DNA of 64,000 nucleotides from JBCCSZ01 sp039821145 (GTDB lineage: Bacteria; Bacteroidota; Bacteroidia; Chitinophagales; Saprospiraceae): contig JBCBOS010000024.1 of assembly GCA_039821145.1 (NCBI GenBank), positions 71,777-135,776 of the forward strand. The letters are read 5' to 3'. The position numbers were made by a program, and so were the translations under genes. Positions within the stretch are counted from its first letter, which is position 1. Each line of letters opens with the position of its first letter. The notes beneath the pieces are model-generated. The model was not told where the DNA came from. It saw only the letters and a list, made by a program, of their open reading frames with translations, and did no database searches. Below are positions 16,757 through 25,700 of the stretch, in pieces.

Positions 16757-17417
16757 TTTTAGCCACAACTTTTGCTGTACTTCTTAGGAGTCAGCAGCAA
16801 GTTCGTGCCATGTTTGATAATGTTACCCACCACACCTTACCGCCTGACGCCTTGCTGATAGAAGCCAATGGACAGAAGGAGTTGTAAGCTGGGATCATTC
16901 CCAAAATGTTTGTTTCTTCCTGATGTAAACAGAGACTAGGGGTACAACCATCACTGCATGAGATCCGATGCATCGGACCTCTATTTTTGAACCAACTTTG
17001 GGCGGTGACAGTACGATGGAGCCTGCTGACAATGTTTGTACGAAGATGATTCGATCTGGTTTTCGATTGCTACAAAATGAATTTGTTGGCAATGAAAAGG
17101 TCGACCTGAAACATCCTTGTAAGAAAGGTTTTTATTCTATCGCTCTTTGTTTCTTTTTCCAGGGCACCAGACCTTTGCAATAGGACGCCGAAAGGCGCTT
17201 GGTTTTTACTTTGCGATCATCAAAGTTCGCCTTTATTTTCCTTTTGTTCAATACCAATCATTCCAAAACATCACCCAAAATCTTACAAATAAATACAATA
17301 TCTCCGATCGTCCATTGCGGCATTGCTGATGGGAACACTCACATCTTTTTATTCCACAATTGACTACTACAAAAACAATGCGAATTTTACTTAGCCACTG
17401 CATTGGTCCTGAAAGAC
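16757..17417. other. Gene-poor stretch with small palindromes
   Basis: About 660 bp without a convincing gene on either strand; the frames present are short and of non-coding composition. Two small structures stand out: a perfect 14-bp palindrome TCCGATGCATCGGA at 16964-16977 and a CGCC-GAAA-GGCG tetraloop hairpin near 17186 followed by GGTTTTTAC, which could end a short transcript. Nothing else is assigned. Confidence 0.5.
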
Positions 17418-17454
17418 TGTTCAGAATCGGACAGTTGGTGTCCAAATTCGGACA
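17418..17454 (+). promoter_or_regulatory. Two operator-like dyads upstream of a sigma-54-type promoter
   Basis: TGTTCAGAATCGGACA (17418-17433) and TGTCCAAATTCGGACA (17439-17454) share the form TGTYC-N6-GGACA; the second is a perfect inverted repeat. Their centres are 21 bp apart, two helical turns, so two dimers would bind on the same DNA face. They sit about 65 bp before the -24 element at 17520, a typical position for a bacterial enhancer-binding protein. Confidence 0.65.
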
Positions 17455-17519
17455 AGACCGGACGGGCCAAAACATCACTTCTATACATAAGTCTCTAACA
17501 ATCAGTACCATAAGAATAA

Positions 17520-17535
17520 TGGCACACCCATTGAC
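17520..17535 (+). promoter_or_regulatory. Sigma-54-type promoter
   Basis: TGGCACACCCATTGAC matches the -24/-12 consensus (TGGCAC, R, four bases, TTGC) except for A in place of the last C. It lies about 110 bp before the permease ATG and downstream of the two dyads, which is the architecture of RpoN-dependent promoters. Confidence 0.6.
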
Positions 17536-17642
17536 CCAAAAACAGCAGCCATTGGATCATTGGCCTGTGGGCTGCATCGCAGCGACAAGGAATCCCCAAA
17601 TATCCTCTGAGGCATTTGCTCTCCGAAAAAAACAGACGAATT

Positions 17643-20048
17643 ATGCTTAAAAGCTATGTATTGTTGGCCATCCGCAACATCAAAAGACAACCGCTTTACA
17701 CCCTCCTCAACGTCATGGGCCTGACCGTAGGGATCATCGCCACCCTGTTCATCCTGCTTTTCATCACAGAGGAAACGCGCTATGAAAACTTTCATCAAAA
17801 GGCAGATCGCATCCATCGCATCTCCTCCGACATCACAGAACAAGACAACCATTTCCGTTGGGCCGTCACCCAGGTGCCACTGGCCCGCCAGGTCAGAGAA
17901 GATTATCCCGAAGTAGAATCAGCTGTCCGCTTCATGCCCATGGACCGCCCCCGGCTGCGCTACAAAGACCAGTCTTTTTACGCAGAAGATGCTTACTATG
18001 CCGACTCTACCCTATTCGAGGTCTTCACCTTTGAACTCATCAATGGCCAAGAAGAAACGGCACTGGACCAGCCTCATTCCATTTTGCTCAATGAAAGTCT
18101 GGCAAAAAAGATGTTTGGCAAGGAGGATCCCATCGGCAAGGTCATCAAGTTGGAAGACGAAGTGCAAGATTACCAGATCACAGGGGTTTTCAAAGACATT
18201 CCCAACCATTCGCACCTGATCCCCGACGCCCTCTTTTCCATCAATACAGTCCCCTACTTCATGCAGCCAGAGCCAGACTCCTGGGGCGGCTTCCAGCTCT
18301 ACACCTATGTCTTGTTGAGAGAGGGAGCCAATGCGGCTGCTTTCGAACGCAAACTGCAAAACATCATTGACCGACATGTCGCCGTCATCTTCGATCAATT
18401 CAATGTGCAGATCAAATACGAAACCATCGCCCTGCAGGACATCCACCTGCTGTCCGACTTTGACTCGGAGCCCAAGCCAACAGGGCAACTGAGCTTCTTG
18501 TACATTTTCGGCATTGTGGCCTTACTGATGTTGGCACTGGCGAGCATCAATTACATGAACTTGTCCACGGCCAGGGCAACCCGCCGAGCCACAGAGGTAG
18601 GCATTCGAAAGGTGCTGGGGTCGCAAAGGGGACAACTCATCTTGCAGTTTCTGTCAGAATCTGTTCTGTTCACCTTGATTTCTCTGCTTCTCAGCTATTG
18701 TCTGATCCCCATCCTATTGCCCTTTTTCAATTCGGCCTTTGACCTTCAGCTCAGCAGCCAGCTCTTGTTTTCTCCAACCGTCTTGGGAGGCATCTTTGCC
18801 ATTCTGGTGCTGGTGGGTGTATTGGGCGGCAGCTATCCGGCTTTTTTCCTGTCGGCCTTTCCTCCCATCACGGTCTTGAAAGGGACCCTTTCCAAATCGG
18901 GCAATCAACAGTTGCGCAAAGCACTGGTGGCCATCCAATTTGCCATTACCATCTTCATGCTCATCGGTACCGGCATCATTTACGATCAGATGAGTTACCT
19001 TCGCAACAAGGACCTCGGCTTTGCCAAAGAAAATGTGATGACCATGCAACTGCCCTTTCCTCCGGAAGACAGGGCAAAGTATCCCATCCTCAAGGAAAAA
19101 CTCCTGCAGAATCCTCGCTTTGTCAATGTGGCAACCTCCAACAATGAGCTGGGCAAAGGGGTTGGCAAATCGCTGATGAACGTGGAGACCAAGGATGGCA
19201 GCATGGAACAATACGGAGTAGACTTTTACGAAATCGACAGTGACTTTTTCTCTACCATGAAAGTTCCAATCGCCATGGGGCGAGACTTCAGCAGCGAACT
19301 CAGCACAGACAGCATGCAGTCCGTTTTGGTCAACGAATCCATGGTCAAGCGGATGGGCTGGGAAGATCCCATTGGCAAAAGAGTACAATTGCGACCGATC
19401 GACAGTCTGCCGTTTTTGCGAGTGGTAGGAGTCGTCGAAAACTTTCACCAAAAGTCCCTTTACGAGCCCATTGGAGCCCTGATGTTTTACCCCGCACAAA
19501 ACTTGTCCATCGTACACGCCCGCATCCAGCCCCGCAACACACAGGAGGTCGCAGAGATCATCGACTATGCTCGCAACAGTTGGGAGGAGTTGTATCCCAA
19601 TAGTCCATTTGATTACAACTTTGTCGATGCTTCCTTCATGGAGCTGTACGAAGCAGATCGCATCCGCGCCAAAATCTTTACCCTCTTCAGTCTGCTGATG
19701 ATCTTTGTGGCATCTTTGGGACTGCTGGGGCTCGCCTCTTTCATCGCCCAACAGCGGACCAAGGAAGTGGGCATTCGAAAGATATTGGGTGCCAATACCA
19801 AGGACATCGTCTTTTTGCTGACGAAGAGTTTTGTGTTGCTCGTGGTCATCGCTGCCATTCCAGCGTTTGTCCTCGCATGGTACTTTATGAACAGTTGGCT
19901 CGGCACATTTGCCTACCATACCGATATGAATTACTGGTTGTTTGCACTGGCCTTTTTCATTGTCGTTGTGTTGACCGTTCTCACCACGGGCTTCCACGCA
20001 CTGCGCGCCTCCAAAGGCAACCCGGTGGATTCGCTGCGGTATGAATAG
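17643..20048 (+). CDS. ABC transporter permease, MacB/FtsX type
   Basis: The protein is 801 aa when started at the ATG at 17643 (MLKSYVLLAIRN), which restores the usual N-terminus; an ATG 27 bp upstream is less likely. It has the double MacB/FtsX plan: TM1 near residues 20-40 (LLNVMGLTVGIIATLF), a periplasmic MacB core domain (40-275), three TMs with the RATEVGIRKVLGS coupling motif, then a second core domain and a final set of three TMs with RTKEVGIRKILGA. No ATPase gene is next to it, so it probably shares an ATPase encoded elsewhere. Such permeases act as mechanotransmitters in efflux or envelope stress response. Its promoter appears to be sigma-54 dependent. Confidence 0.9.
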   Translation: MLKSYVLLAIRNIKRQPLYTLLNVMGLTVGIIATLFILLFITEETRYENFHQKADRIHRISSDITEQDNHFRWAVTQVPLARQVREDYPEVESAVRFMPMDRPRLRYKDQSFYAEDAYYADSTLFEVFTFELINGQEETALDQPHSILLNESLAKKMFGKEDPIGKVIKLEDEVQDYQITGVFKDIPNHSHLIPDALFSINTVPYFMQPEPDSWGGFQLYTYVLLREGANAAAFERKLQNIIDRHVAVIFDQFNVQIKYETIALQDIHLLSDFDSEPKPTGQLSFLYIFGIVALLMLALASINYMNLSTARATRRATEVGIRKVLGSQRGQLILQFLSESVLFTLISLLLSYCLIPILLPFFNSAFDLQLSSQLLFSPTVLGGIFAILVLVGVLGGSYPAFFLSAFPPITVLKGTLSKSGNQQLRKALVAIQFAITIFMLIGTGIIYDQMSYLRNKDLGFAKENVMTMQLPFPPEDRAKYPILKEKLLQNPRFVNVATSNNELGKGVGKSLMNVETKDGSMEQYGVDFYEIDSDFFSTMKVPIAMGRDFSSELSTDSMQSVLVNESMVKRMGWEDPIGKRVQLRPIDSLPFLRVVGVVENFHQKSLYEPIGALMFYPAQNLSIVHARIQPRNTQEVAEIIDYARNSWEELYPNSPFDYNFVDASFMELYEADRIRAKIFTLFSLLMIFVASLGLLGLASFIAQQRTKEVGIRKILGANTKDIVFLLTKSFVLLVVIAAIPAFVLAWYFMNSWLGTFAYHTDMNYWLFALAFFIVVVLTVLTTGFHALRASKGNPVDSLRYE

Positions 20049-20123
20049 CAGCGACTAGAATGTTTGTGGAAAGTTTAGCATATTTGTTGTCGGCCACTGC
20101 TCTGCTGAACAACAAATGATACA

Positions 20124-21245
20124 ATGCTCGACAAACAAATCAGGTCCTCCTGCTTCCGCGGTCTTTGCCTTCTCTTGCTTGGCCTTTGCCTGCAATCGTG
20201 CTTAAGTGCTGACAAACAGACACTAACAGAACAAAACTTGTTGGGCACTTGGATGGGAGCGGCGCTCCGACTCGATCAAGGCGTGTACCAACCCTTCCCC
20301 AAGCTGATGCAATTTGGAGTCGATGGCAAATACAGAGAGTCGTGGATTGACTTGAAAAAAGCCGACAGCCTCTACCAATGGAAACTGTTGACAGATAGCA
20401 TACAGGTTGATACCAATCGATTTCCACGCAATCAAATCCAGCTGCAATCCGACGAACTGATTTGGGGGCGCTACTACCCTACTCATTTTTACAGACTGTC
20501 GCAGAGTGCGCAGCTGTCTTCCTACGAAGCCAAGGACAGCTTACAGTTGATTCGGCCGGGCATCTGGGCCAGTAATTTCGACACGCTGGAATTTCTGGAT
20601 GGCCAACAATTTCGACTCTACAAAGACAAAGGCAAGTCCTACGATCGGCATTGCTATTCGGTCAAATACTTTGAAGACTTCTGGTTTTTGCAGAAAAAAG
20701 GCTATCCCGGCAACTGCGAGCGATTCCCCCATTTTTTGGAACAAATCATCTCTGCAGACGACAAACAGTTGGTGGTAAAACGCTGGCAGGGAGATCGGCT
20801 TCGAGAGATACAGTACCGCAAATTGGAAGAAGGCCCCACAGCCCAGGCCAGCGACTTTCAGCTTTGCAACCCTTACCTGTACATGGACTATCCTCGGCAC
20901 CGATATTACGCGGGCAGCAAAACGTTTTACCAAGGGGGGCTGTACAGCATCAACAAAGTATTCGATGCCAAGTATGTAGCACCGCCCGACGCAACTGACA
21001 GCGGCCGGATTCGCCTTCGATTCATTGTCAATTGCCAGGGAGAGAGCGGCGCCTTTTCGCTCCTTTGTACCAACTACGACTATGAAGTCATTGACATGGA
21101 CGAGCGGATCACTTCTCAAATCTTGGACATCGGTCGAAGCCTTCCCAATTGGGTTCCCAGCCAAAGCAATGGCAAACCCATCGATACCTACATCATCTTG
21201 TATTTCAAACTGAACAATGGACAAATCACTGAAATATTCTTGTAG
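20124..21245 (+). CDS. Lipoprotein with TonB-C-like tail, 373 aa
   Basis: A lipoprotein signal (LLGLCLQSC) is followed by a lipocalin-like N-terminal region (LLGTWMGA) and a middle region with little similarity to named families. The last 90 residues (GRIRLRFIVNCQGE, later SLPNWVPSQSNGKPIDTYI) resemble the periplasmic TonB C-terminal fold often found in free-standing Bacteroidota proteins. Role unknown. The next gene starts 29 bp before this stop, so the two are translationally coupled. Confidence 0.65.
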   Translation: MLDKQIRSSCFRGLCLLLLGLCLQSCLSADKQTLTEQNLLGTWMGAALRLDQGVYQPFPKLMQFGVDGKYRESWIDLKKADSLYQWKLLTDSIQVDTNRFPRNQIQLQSDELIWGRYYPTHFYRLSQSAQLSSYEAKDSLQLIRPGIWASNFDTLEFLDGQQFRLYKDKGKSYDRHCYSVKYFEDFWFLQKKGYPGNCERFPHFLEQIISADDKQLVVKRWQGDRLREIQYRKLEEGPTAQASDFQLCNPYLYMDYPRHRYYAGSKTFYQGGLYSINKVFDAKYVAPPDATDSGRIRLRFIVNCQGESGAFSLLCTNYDYEVIDMDERITSQILDIGRSLPNWVPSQSNGKPIDTYIILYFKLNNGQITEIFL

Positions 21246-22029
21246 CCTTCTTTTGCTTTGTTTCCTCGCTTGCCAACCACTGGATCAAATGGGATTCAAA
21301 GGAAGCAAGGCCCACAAAATTGCGCGCCTGGAAAGGGAGCGAGGCTTTTACCACCAGGGAAGTCACATTCGGCAAGCCATGTTCGACTCCCTCATCTTGC
21401 TCGATCCACAAAACGAATACCACTATCGCCAAAAGTCGGTGGCACATACGAAGATCGGAGACTTCCACATCGCCTTTCCGCTGCTCGAAAAAGCTGCCTC
21501 CATCGACCCAGCCGAGGCCTTGTATTACTACTCCTGGTTGCTCGCTTATTTTTACCGCGACTACGAACGAGCCCTTCAGCGATTGGAAGAATTTGATGCA
21601 CTGACACCCAATGCTCCTGACATTGCCTGGGGAGAAGATGTCCGCTATATGAAAGGACTGGTCTACAAACAGATGGGGCAATACGAAAATGCCATCGAAC
21701 AATTTGATCTCTACGAGCGCGAATCGACGGGCAGCATAGATACCTACACGTATGTCTACCGGGGCATTTGTTGGACAAAATTGAGGATGCCTCGCAAGGC
21801 CATCGCAGACTTTGACCTGGCCATCAAAGACTACAGCCGTTGTTCCATGGCGTATTATTACAAAGGAGTGGCACTGACAAAGACAGGACAAAAGGACAAT
21901 GCCAAAAAGGCCTTTCAAAAAGCCCGTGAGCTGGTGGCCAAAGGCTATAAAAAAACCGATGCCTACAAAGAGGTATACGACGAAGTGTACCTGGAGATGA
22001 TCGACGATCAATTGGCGCTTTTGGATTGA
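21217..22029 (+). CDS. TPR-repeat lipoprotein
   Basis: The 270-aa protein begins with a lipoprotein signal (LLLLCFLAC) and then carries about five tetratricopeptide repeats, seen for example at VAHTKIGDFHIAFPLLEKAA, MKGLVYKQMGQYENAIEQF, YRGICWTKLRMPRKAIADFD and YKGVALTKTGQKDNAKKAF. TPRs scaffold protein-protein contacts; an envelope adaptor role is likely. It overlaps the upstream lipoprotein gene by 29 bp, which suggests the two products work together. Confidence 0.8.
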   Translation: MDKSLKYSCSLLLLCFLACQPLDQMGFKGSKAHKIARLERERGFYHQGSHIRQAMFDSLILLDPQNEYHYRQKSVAHTKIGDFHIAFPLLEKAASIDPAEALYYYSWLLAYFYRDYERALQRLEEFDALTPNAPDIAWGEDVRYMKGLVYKQMGQYENAIEQFDLYERESTGSIDTYTYVYRGICWTKLRMPRKAIADFDLAIKDYSRCSMAYYYKGVALTKTGQKDNAKKAFQKARELVAKGYKKTDAYKEVYDEVYLEMIDDQLALLD

Positions 22030-22031
22030 TC

Positions 22032-22061
22032 AAAAGGGGTGCTGCTCTCGGCAACACCCCC
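22032..22061 (-). terminator. Intrinsic terminator between convergent genes
   Basis: GGGGTGCTG - loop - CAACACCCC with a single bulge. On the minus strand it is followed by CTTTTGAT, so it best ends the T9SS gene at 22084-22878, but it may also slow transcripts from the left. Confidence 0.6.
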
Positions 22062-22083
22062 ATTGGTCAACTGTAACTTCCCA

Positions 22084-22878
22084 TCAATCCACTACCAATA
22101 CGCGTTGGCTGGCCAATACATTGGCCCCATCATAGGTCGCCAACAGATAGTAACCCGACGGCAAATCGCCCAGGTCAAGTCCCTGCTGGAAATGGCCTTT
22201 TTCTGCCTTTCCAACTTGGCGATCCAAGTGGATGCGGCCATTCAAATCGTAGAGGACAATGCGCATCTGAGAAATGTCGGTCAGCAAGTACGCCTTGAGC
22301 TGTAGCTTGTCTTTGACAGGACTGGGGAAGATGTGCAAAGCTTGCAGAGGAGAGACTTCATCAGAGGGAATGATGGGGTCTGCATCGATGTGAGTGACCT
22401 CATTTTGAGGCGTCGATTCGGTGGGCTTGGTCGTCACAGGCATGTTGCACCAGGGATCATCGAAGATGCATTCAGAGCAACCGATGCGGAAAAACTGCAA
22501 GCCTGTGGGAGCAATGCACCACTTGTTGGTGGCCGGATTGAAAAAGATCAGCGGCTTGGGTCCATTCCATTGGATGAAATACCGGAGACAAATGGAGCAG
22601 GTATCGCACATGCTGAAATCACAAGCGGGCAAGCCCTGGACGACATTCCGGCGGGTGATGATGGTTTGGTACTTGTCATAGGCCTCGGCTTTGCTACTCG
22701 CACTGATGCACATAAAAGGCAGCTTGACCGCCACATTGATCTGCGCCCCACACTTGATGGCAAGAATCTGATTGGTGTCTATGATCGGAGGGTCGGGATT
22801 GAGCTGGGCAAAAGTGGAGGTGGCCAGGGCTAAGGAGAAGAACAGAGAGAGAAGTGGTAAATAAACGGAGCTTTTCAT
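22084..22878 (-). CDS. Secreted cysteine-rich protein with T9SS sorting domain
   Basis: The 264-aa protein has a signal peptide (ending TSTFAQ), a cysteine-rich middle part (CDFSMCDTCSIC, GCSECIFDDPWC) likely held by disulphides, and a C-terminal type A T9SS sorting domain of about 75 residues (IFPSPVKDKLQLKAYL, IVLYDLNGRI, LPSGYYLLATY). It should be exported to the cell surface or medium. Function of the mature part is unknown. It is followed by a terminator and preceded by a hairpin repeat. Confidence 0.8.
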   Translation of the reverse strand: MKSSVYLPLLSLFFSLALATSTFAQLNPDPPIIDTNQILAIKCGAQINVAVKLPFMCISASSKAEAYDKYQTIITRRNVVQGLPACDFSMCDTCSICLRYFIQWNGPKPLIFFNPATNKWCIAPTGLQFFRIGCSECIFDDPWCNMPVTTKPTESTPQNEVTHIDADPIIPSDEVSPLQALHIFPSPVKDKLQLKAYLLTDISQMRIVLYDLNGRIHLDRQVGKAEKGHFQQGLDLGDLPSGYYLLATYDGANVLASQRVLVVD

Positions 22879-22933
22879 ATCGAGTCGTTTTAGAGTTTGC
22901 TCAGAATTTGGGATTATTTGCGAAAATGAAAGA

Positions 22934-23012
22934 TTTTGACATCAGATAAGTGATATTTTGAGAGGCATAGCCTAGCTATGGCTGGAAAAATTCACGCGAT
23001 ATGATGACAAAA
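22934..23012. repeat. 79-bp imperfect inverted repeat (REP/MITE-like hairpin)
   Basis: The arms pair along most of their length: TTTTGACATCA with TGATGACAAAA (one mismatch), GTGA with TCAC, ATTTT with AAAAT and, at the centre, CATAGC-cta-GCTATG. Immediately after it lies a second small dyad (GCCTG, CAGGC). Long interrupted hairpins like this are typical of mobile or dispersed repeats; only one full copy is present in the window. Confidence 0.5.
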
Positions 23013-23158
23013 GACCTGCCTGCCAGACAGGCTGGCTCATTTGCAGCATCAAAATTTTAAATCTGAACAAGCTCTCAGGTTAACAATAGACTGTCAATGC
23101 CAAAGTAAAGGCACGCACCTGGCTTGTCCCATTACATTTGTGCCACCCTTTTTCCACC

Positions 23159-23192
23159 AAAAAACCTCCTTCCGGCAACAGCAGAAAGGAGG
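23159..23192 (-). terminator. Intrinsic terminator of the second T9SS gene
   Basis: On the minus strand CCTCCTT - loop - AAGGAGG is followed by TTTTTTGG. It lies 26 bp beyond the stop at 23218. Confidence 0.7.
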
Positions 23193-23217
23193 CTTGGGAC
23201 CGACCCGTACAAGGACA

Positions 23218-24030
23218 TCAAGGGACGGCAAAAGGCAAAACTTCGCGATGTCCCCCCACATCCAACTGCAAGAAATACAATCCCGAAGGCAAGGAGTGCC
23301 AGGCCCATGTCTGGCTGTATTCTCCTGGCTCCTGCCACTCTTCCCGCCGGGCAAACAAGGACACCCTTTGCCCCAATGCATTCACCACCGACAAGCCCAC
23401 CTTGGCCCGCTCTGTCAATTGGTAGCGAAGACTGACCCGATCACGAGCTGGATTGGGAAAGAGATCAATGGACGCCCGTGGAAGAGCCGAGGACAACATC
23501 CGCGGCGAGGAAGCAAAGACGGGTTCTGGCAGCTCGCACAAAAACAAATCTCGATCCACGATGATGATGTTCAACAGGCTCTGAGAGTTGTCCACACAAG
23601 TATTGTACAAAGCAATGAGAACCAGAGAATAATCCCTCGGCAGGGGAATGTCGAGTTGGCCGTTGGTCGTTTGGAAAATGCCAGGCCCTGCTTGGCCGCT
23701 GAGCAAGTCGAGATAAGCCGCCCGAAAATCCTTCACCTGGGTGGAGCGTTGGTCAAACTGAAAGCTCACCGTTTGGTCGACCAAGTCATTGGAAAGCACT
23801 GGTGCCAAAGGGCAGAATGTCCCCTCAACTTCGGGCAGGTATTGCATCAAAAAACCCTCGATGATCGCCGGGCCAATCACCCCCCTCTTGTCCTCCTTGT
23901 ATGTCAGGTGTATCTGCTGTGCTTTTTTGCCAACATTTTCCGCATCGACCACACAGAAATTGGCCGACAATGGCCGGGCCAAAAGGAGACAGAGAAGAAA
24001 GCAGAGGGAGAATGAAAATCGTTGTTTCAT
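23218..24030 (-). CDS. Secreted protein with T9SS sorting domain, 270 aa
   Basis: I use the ATG at 24030, where a clear signal peptide begins (MKQRFSFSLCFLLCLLLARP); the frame is open further upstream but without a signal. The mature region has several cysteines and the last 80 residues are a type A sorting domain (LFPNPARDRVSLRYQL, VVNALGQRVSLF, LPSGLYFLQLDV). It is predicted to be secreted by T9SS. It is divergent from the 482-aa unknown protein at 24154, with a 123-bp shared gap; a second pair of the same kind occurs at 34870-37810. Confidence 0.8.
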   Translation of the reverse strand: MKQRFSFSLCFLLCLLLARPLSANFCVVDAENVGKKAQQIHLTYKEDKRGVIGPAIIEGFLMQYLPEVEGTFCPLAPVLSNDLVDQTVSFQFDQRSTQVKDFRAAYLDLLSGQAGPGIFQTTNGQLDIPLPRDYSLVLIALYNTCVDNSQSLLNIIIVDRDLFLCELPEPVFASSPRMLSSALPRASIDLFPNPARDRVSLRYQLTERAKVGLSVVNALGQRVSLFARREEWQEPGEYSQTWAWHSLPSGLYFLQLDVGGHREVLPFAVP

Positions 24031-24153
24031 GGTTTTAAGTTTTGTAAAAGAAAGCACTAAATTTATTCGCTGACCATTGAAAAACATATTACATTTTTGA
24101 AGCTTTTTTCCCTGAACAAGAAAAAAGTTGCTCACCAAGCTCTTGTCTTCGGC

Positions 24154-25602
24154 ATGAAAAAAAGTAAAATCATCCGCATCCTTCGCAGCTTTGACGCAGC
24201 CGAACAGCTTCGCCTCACCGAATTTCTGCATTCCCCCTATTGTTTCCAACATCCACAGGAAGAGAAAATCCAACAATTGCTGGCATACATTCTGGAAGTC
24301 TTGTTAGACGAGCAAGGGGCGGAGCTGAGCAAAGAGGCGGCTTTCCATCGGCTGTTTCCCGGCGAGGCCATGGTGAAAGGAAAAGTCGAAAAGTTGATGA
24401 CCACATTGCTGCAGGCAACCCATGCGTTTGTTCTTCAGGAAGAACACCGAAGAGCGAGCAAAACGGAGCAACAACTTCTGCTGGCCAATTTTTTTCAGCG
24501 AAAGGGACTGGACCAGGATTTCCACAGCAGCCTGCAAAAAGCCCGAAAAGCACAAGACCAGGTCAAAGTCAAAGACCGCCAACACTACCACCACTCTCTG
24601 CGCATCGAACAAGTCTTTGCCCACTACCAGGGCCACTACAATCCCAGACACCACCACCTCAATCTGCTCGACACCCTGCACCAACTCGAATGGTACTACC
24701 ACATCGTCAAGCTGGAATACAGTTGTATGCTGGTCGCCCAAACTTGCAACGATGCATCTCTAAAAGACTTGGTCTCCGAGGATGCCATTTCCGAAATGAC
24801 CCAAAAAATCGAGCAGTTGGAGCTTCGACAGGAACCCTTGACCGATGCCTATCTCAGTGCGTTGAAACTGCTCCGCCAGCAGGAAGAATCCAGCTTTCAC
24901 CAACTCAGCCAACAACTCGATCAGTACGACGACTCCCTGCCCAACGATTGCCGCAAATCCCTCTCTGCTGTTTGCCGCAACTTCTGCGTCGAGCAATACA
25001 ACAAAGGCAAGACCCACTACTTGGACATCCTGCACCAACTCTACCAAAAACACCTGGCCAAAGGCGATCTGCACCACCAGGGCAAGCTGCTCGCCAGTAC
25101 CTTTCGCAACATGGTGACCATGGGGTTGCGATTGAAAAAATACGACTGGGTGCATCAGTTTCTCCAAGAATACCGCCATCGAATCGGTGGCACTCGCCAG
25201 GCCGAAGCCATCTACAAATTCAACCTGGCCAACTACCATTTTGCCCGCCACCAATACGACGAAGCCCTCGCTCTGCTGGCCGACAAACAGCAAGACATCT
25301 ATTACCGCTTGGCCGCCAAACGACTGGAACTGAAAATTCATTACGAACTCAACTCCCCCCTGCTCGCCCCTCGCATGGACGCCTTCAAGGTCTACATCTT
25401 TCGGCTCTCCAAAAAGCAACTGCCCGATGTCCCCCGGCAGGGCAACAATCACTTTGTGGACGTCCTCCGACAAATCTGCATGCCCCGCACCTATCGCAAC
25501 AACAGCCGCATCGACAAACTATCGGACAAGCTCCGGGAGAAAAAAATTCTTCTCGAAAAAGACTGGTTGGCCGAAAAGCTGGAAGCCCTTCGCCAGCCCT
25601 GA
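24154..25602 (+). CDS. Uncharacterised helical protein, paralogue of 36359-37810
   Basis: The 482-aa protein (start at 24154, MKKSKIIRILRSF; an upstream ATG at 24097 is unlikely) has no signal peptide or membrane span and is predicted to be all-helical, rich in His, Gln and Leu. It is homologous over its whole length to the protein at 36359-37810: both share an early F(L)HSPY or LQSPY block, LFPGE followed by KGK(V/L)EK, a C(R)N(F/Y)C..QYN(K/R)GK motif, a GLRLK..DW..QFL segment, a TPR-like NLA.YHFA...EAL.LLAD stretch and a basic (R)IDKL..(L/R) end. I do not recognise the family; a cytosolic TPR-like scaffold is possible. Confidence 0.7.
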   Translation: MKKSKIIRILRSFDAAEQLRLTEFLHSPYCFQHPQEEKIQQLLAYILEVLLDEQGAELSKEAAFHRLFPGEAMVKGKVEKLMTTLLQATHAFVLQEEHRRASKTEQQLLLANFFQRKGLDQDFHSSLQKARKAQDQVKVKDRQHYHHSLRIEQVFAHYQGHYNPRHHHLNLLDTLHQLEWYYHIVKLEYSCMLVAQTCNDASLKDLVSEDAISEMTQKIEQLELRQEPLTDAYLSALKLLRQQEESSFHQLSQQLDQYDDSLPNDCRKSLSAVCRNFCVEQYNKGKTHYLDILHQLYQKHLAKGDLHHQGKLLASTFRNMVTMGLRLKKYDWVHQFLQEYRHRIGGTRQAEAIYKFNLANYHFARHQYDEALALLADKQQDIYYRLAAKRLELKIHYELNSPLLAPRMDAFKVYIFRLSKKQLPDVPRQGNNHFVDVLRQICMPRTYRNNSRIDKLSDKLREKKILLEKDWLAEKLEALRQP

Positions 25603-25700
25603 GTTGGGGGAGGATGCACAGCGTCGCGCCCAAGCCAAAGAGGGCACTTTCCCTTGTCCATTCCCCTGGCAGGGCCTACCTTAGAGACAAATTCACCAAT

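Noticed and set aside
16443..16787. 114-codon plus-strand frame beyond yebC
   Set aside because: No protein-like pattern; the opposite strand holds a better small-protein candidate.
16791..17092. Short minus-strand frames reminiscent of a decayed protein
   Set aside because: The fragments do not join into one family I can name, and no terminal repeats or transposase motifs are present.
18714..19997. 427-codon minus-strand frame
   Set aside because: Antisense to the ABC permease; His/Gln/Gly-rich shadow composition.
24240..25700. A long open frame on the plus strand, in another frame than the 482-aa gene and continuous with the nitrilase
   Set aside because: Its composition is Pro/Arg/Gln-rich, as expected from a frame-shifted reading of the codon usage here, while the frame at 24154-25602 has a paralogue. 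The nitrilase start at 25701 gives the normal N-terminus.
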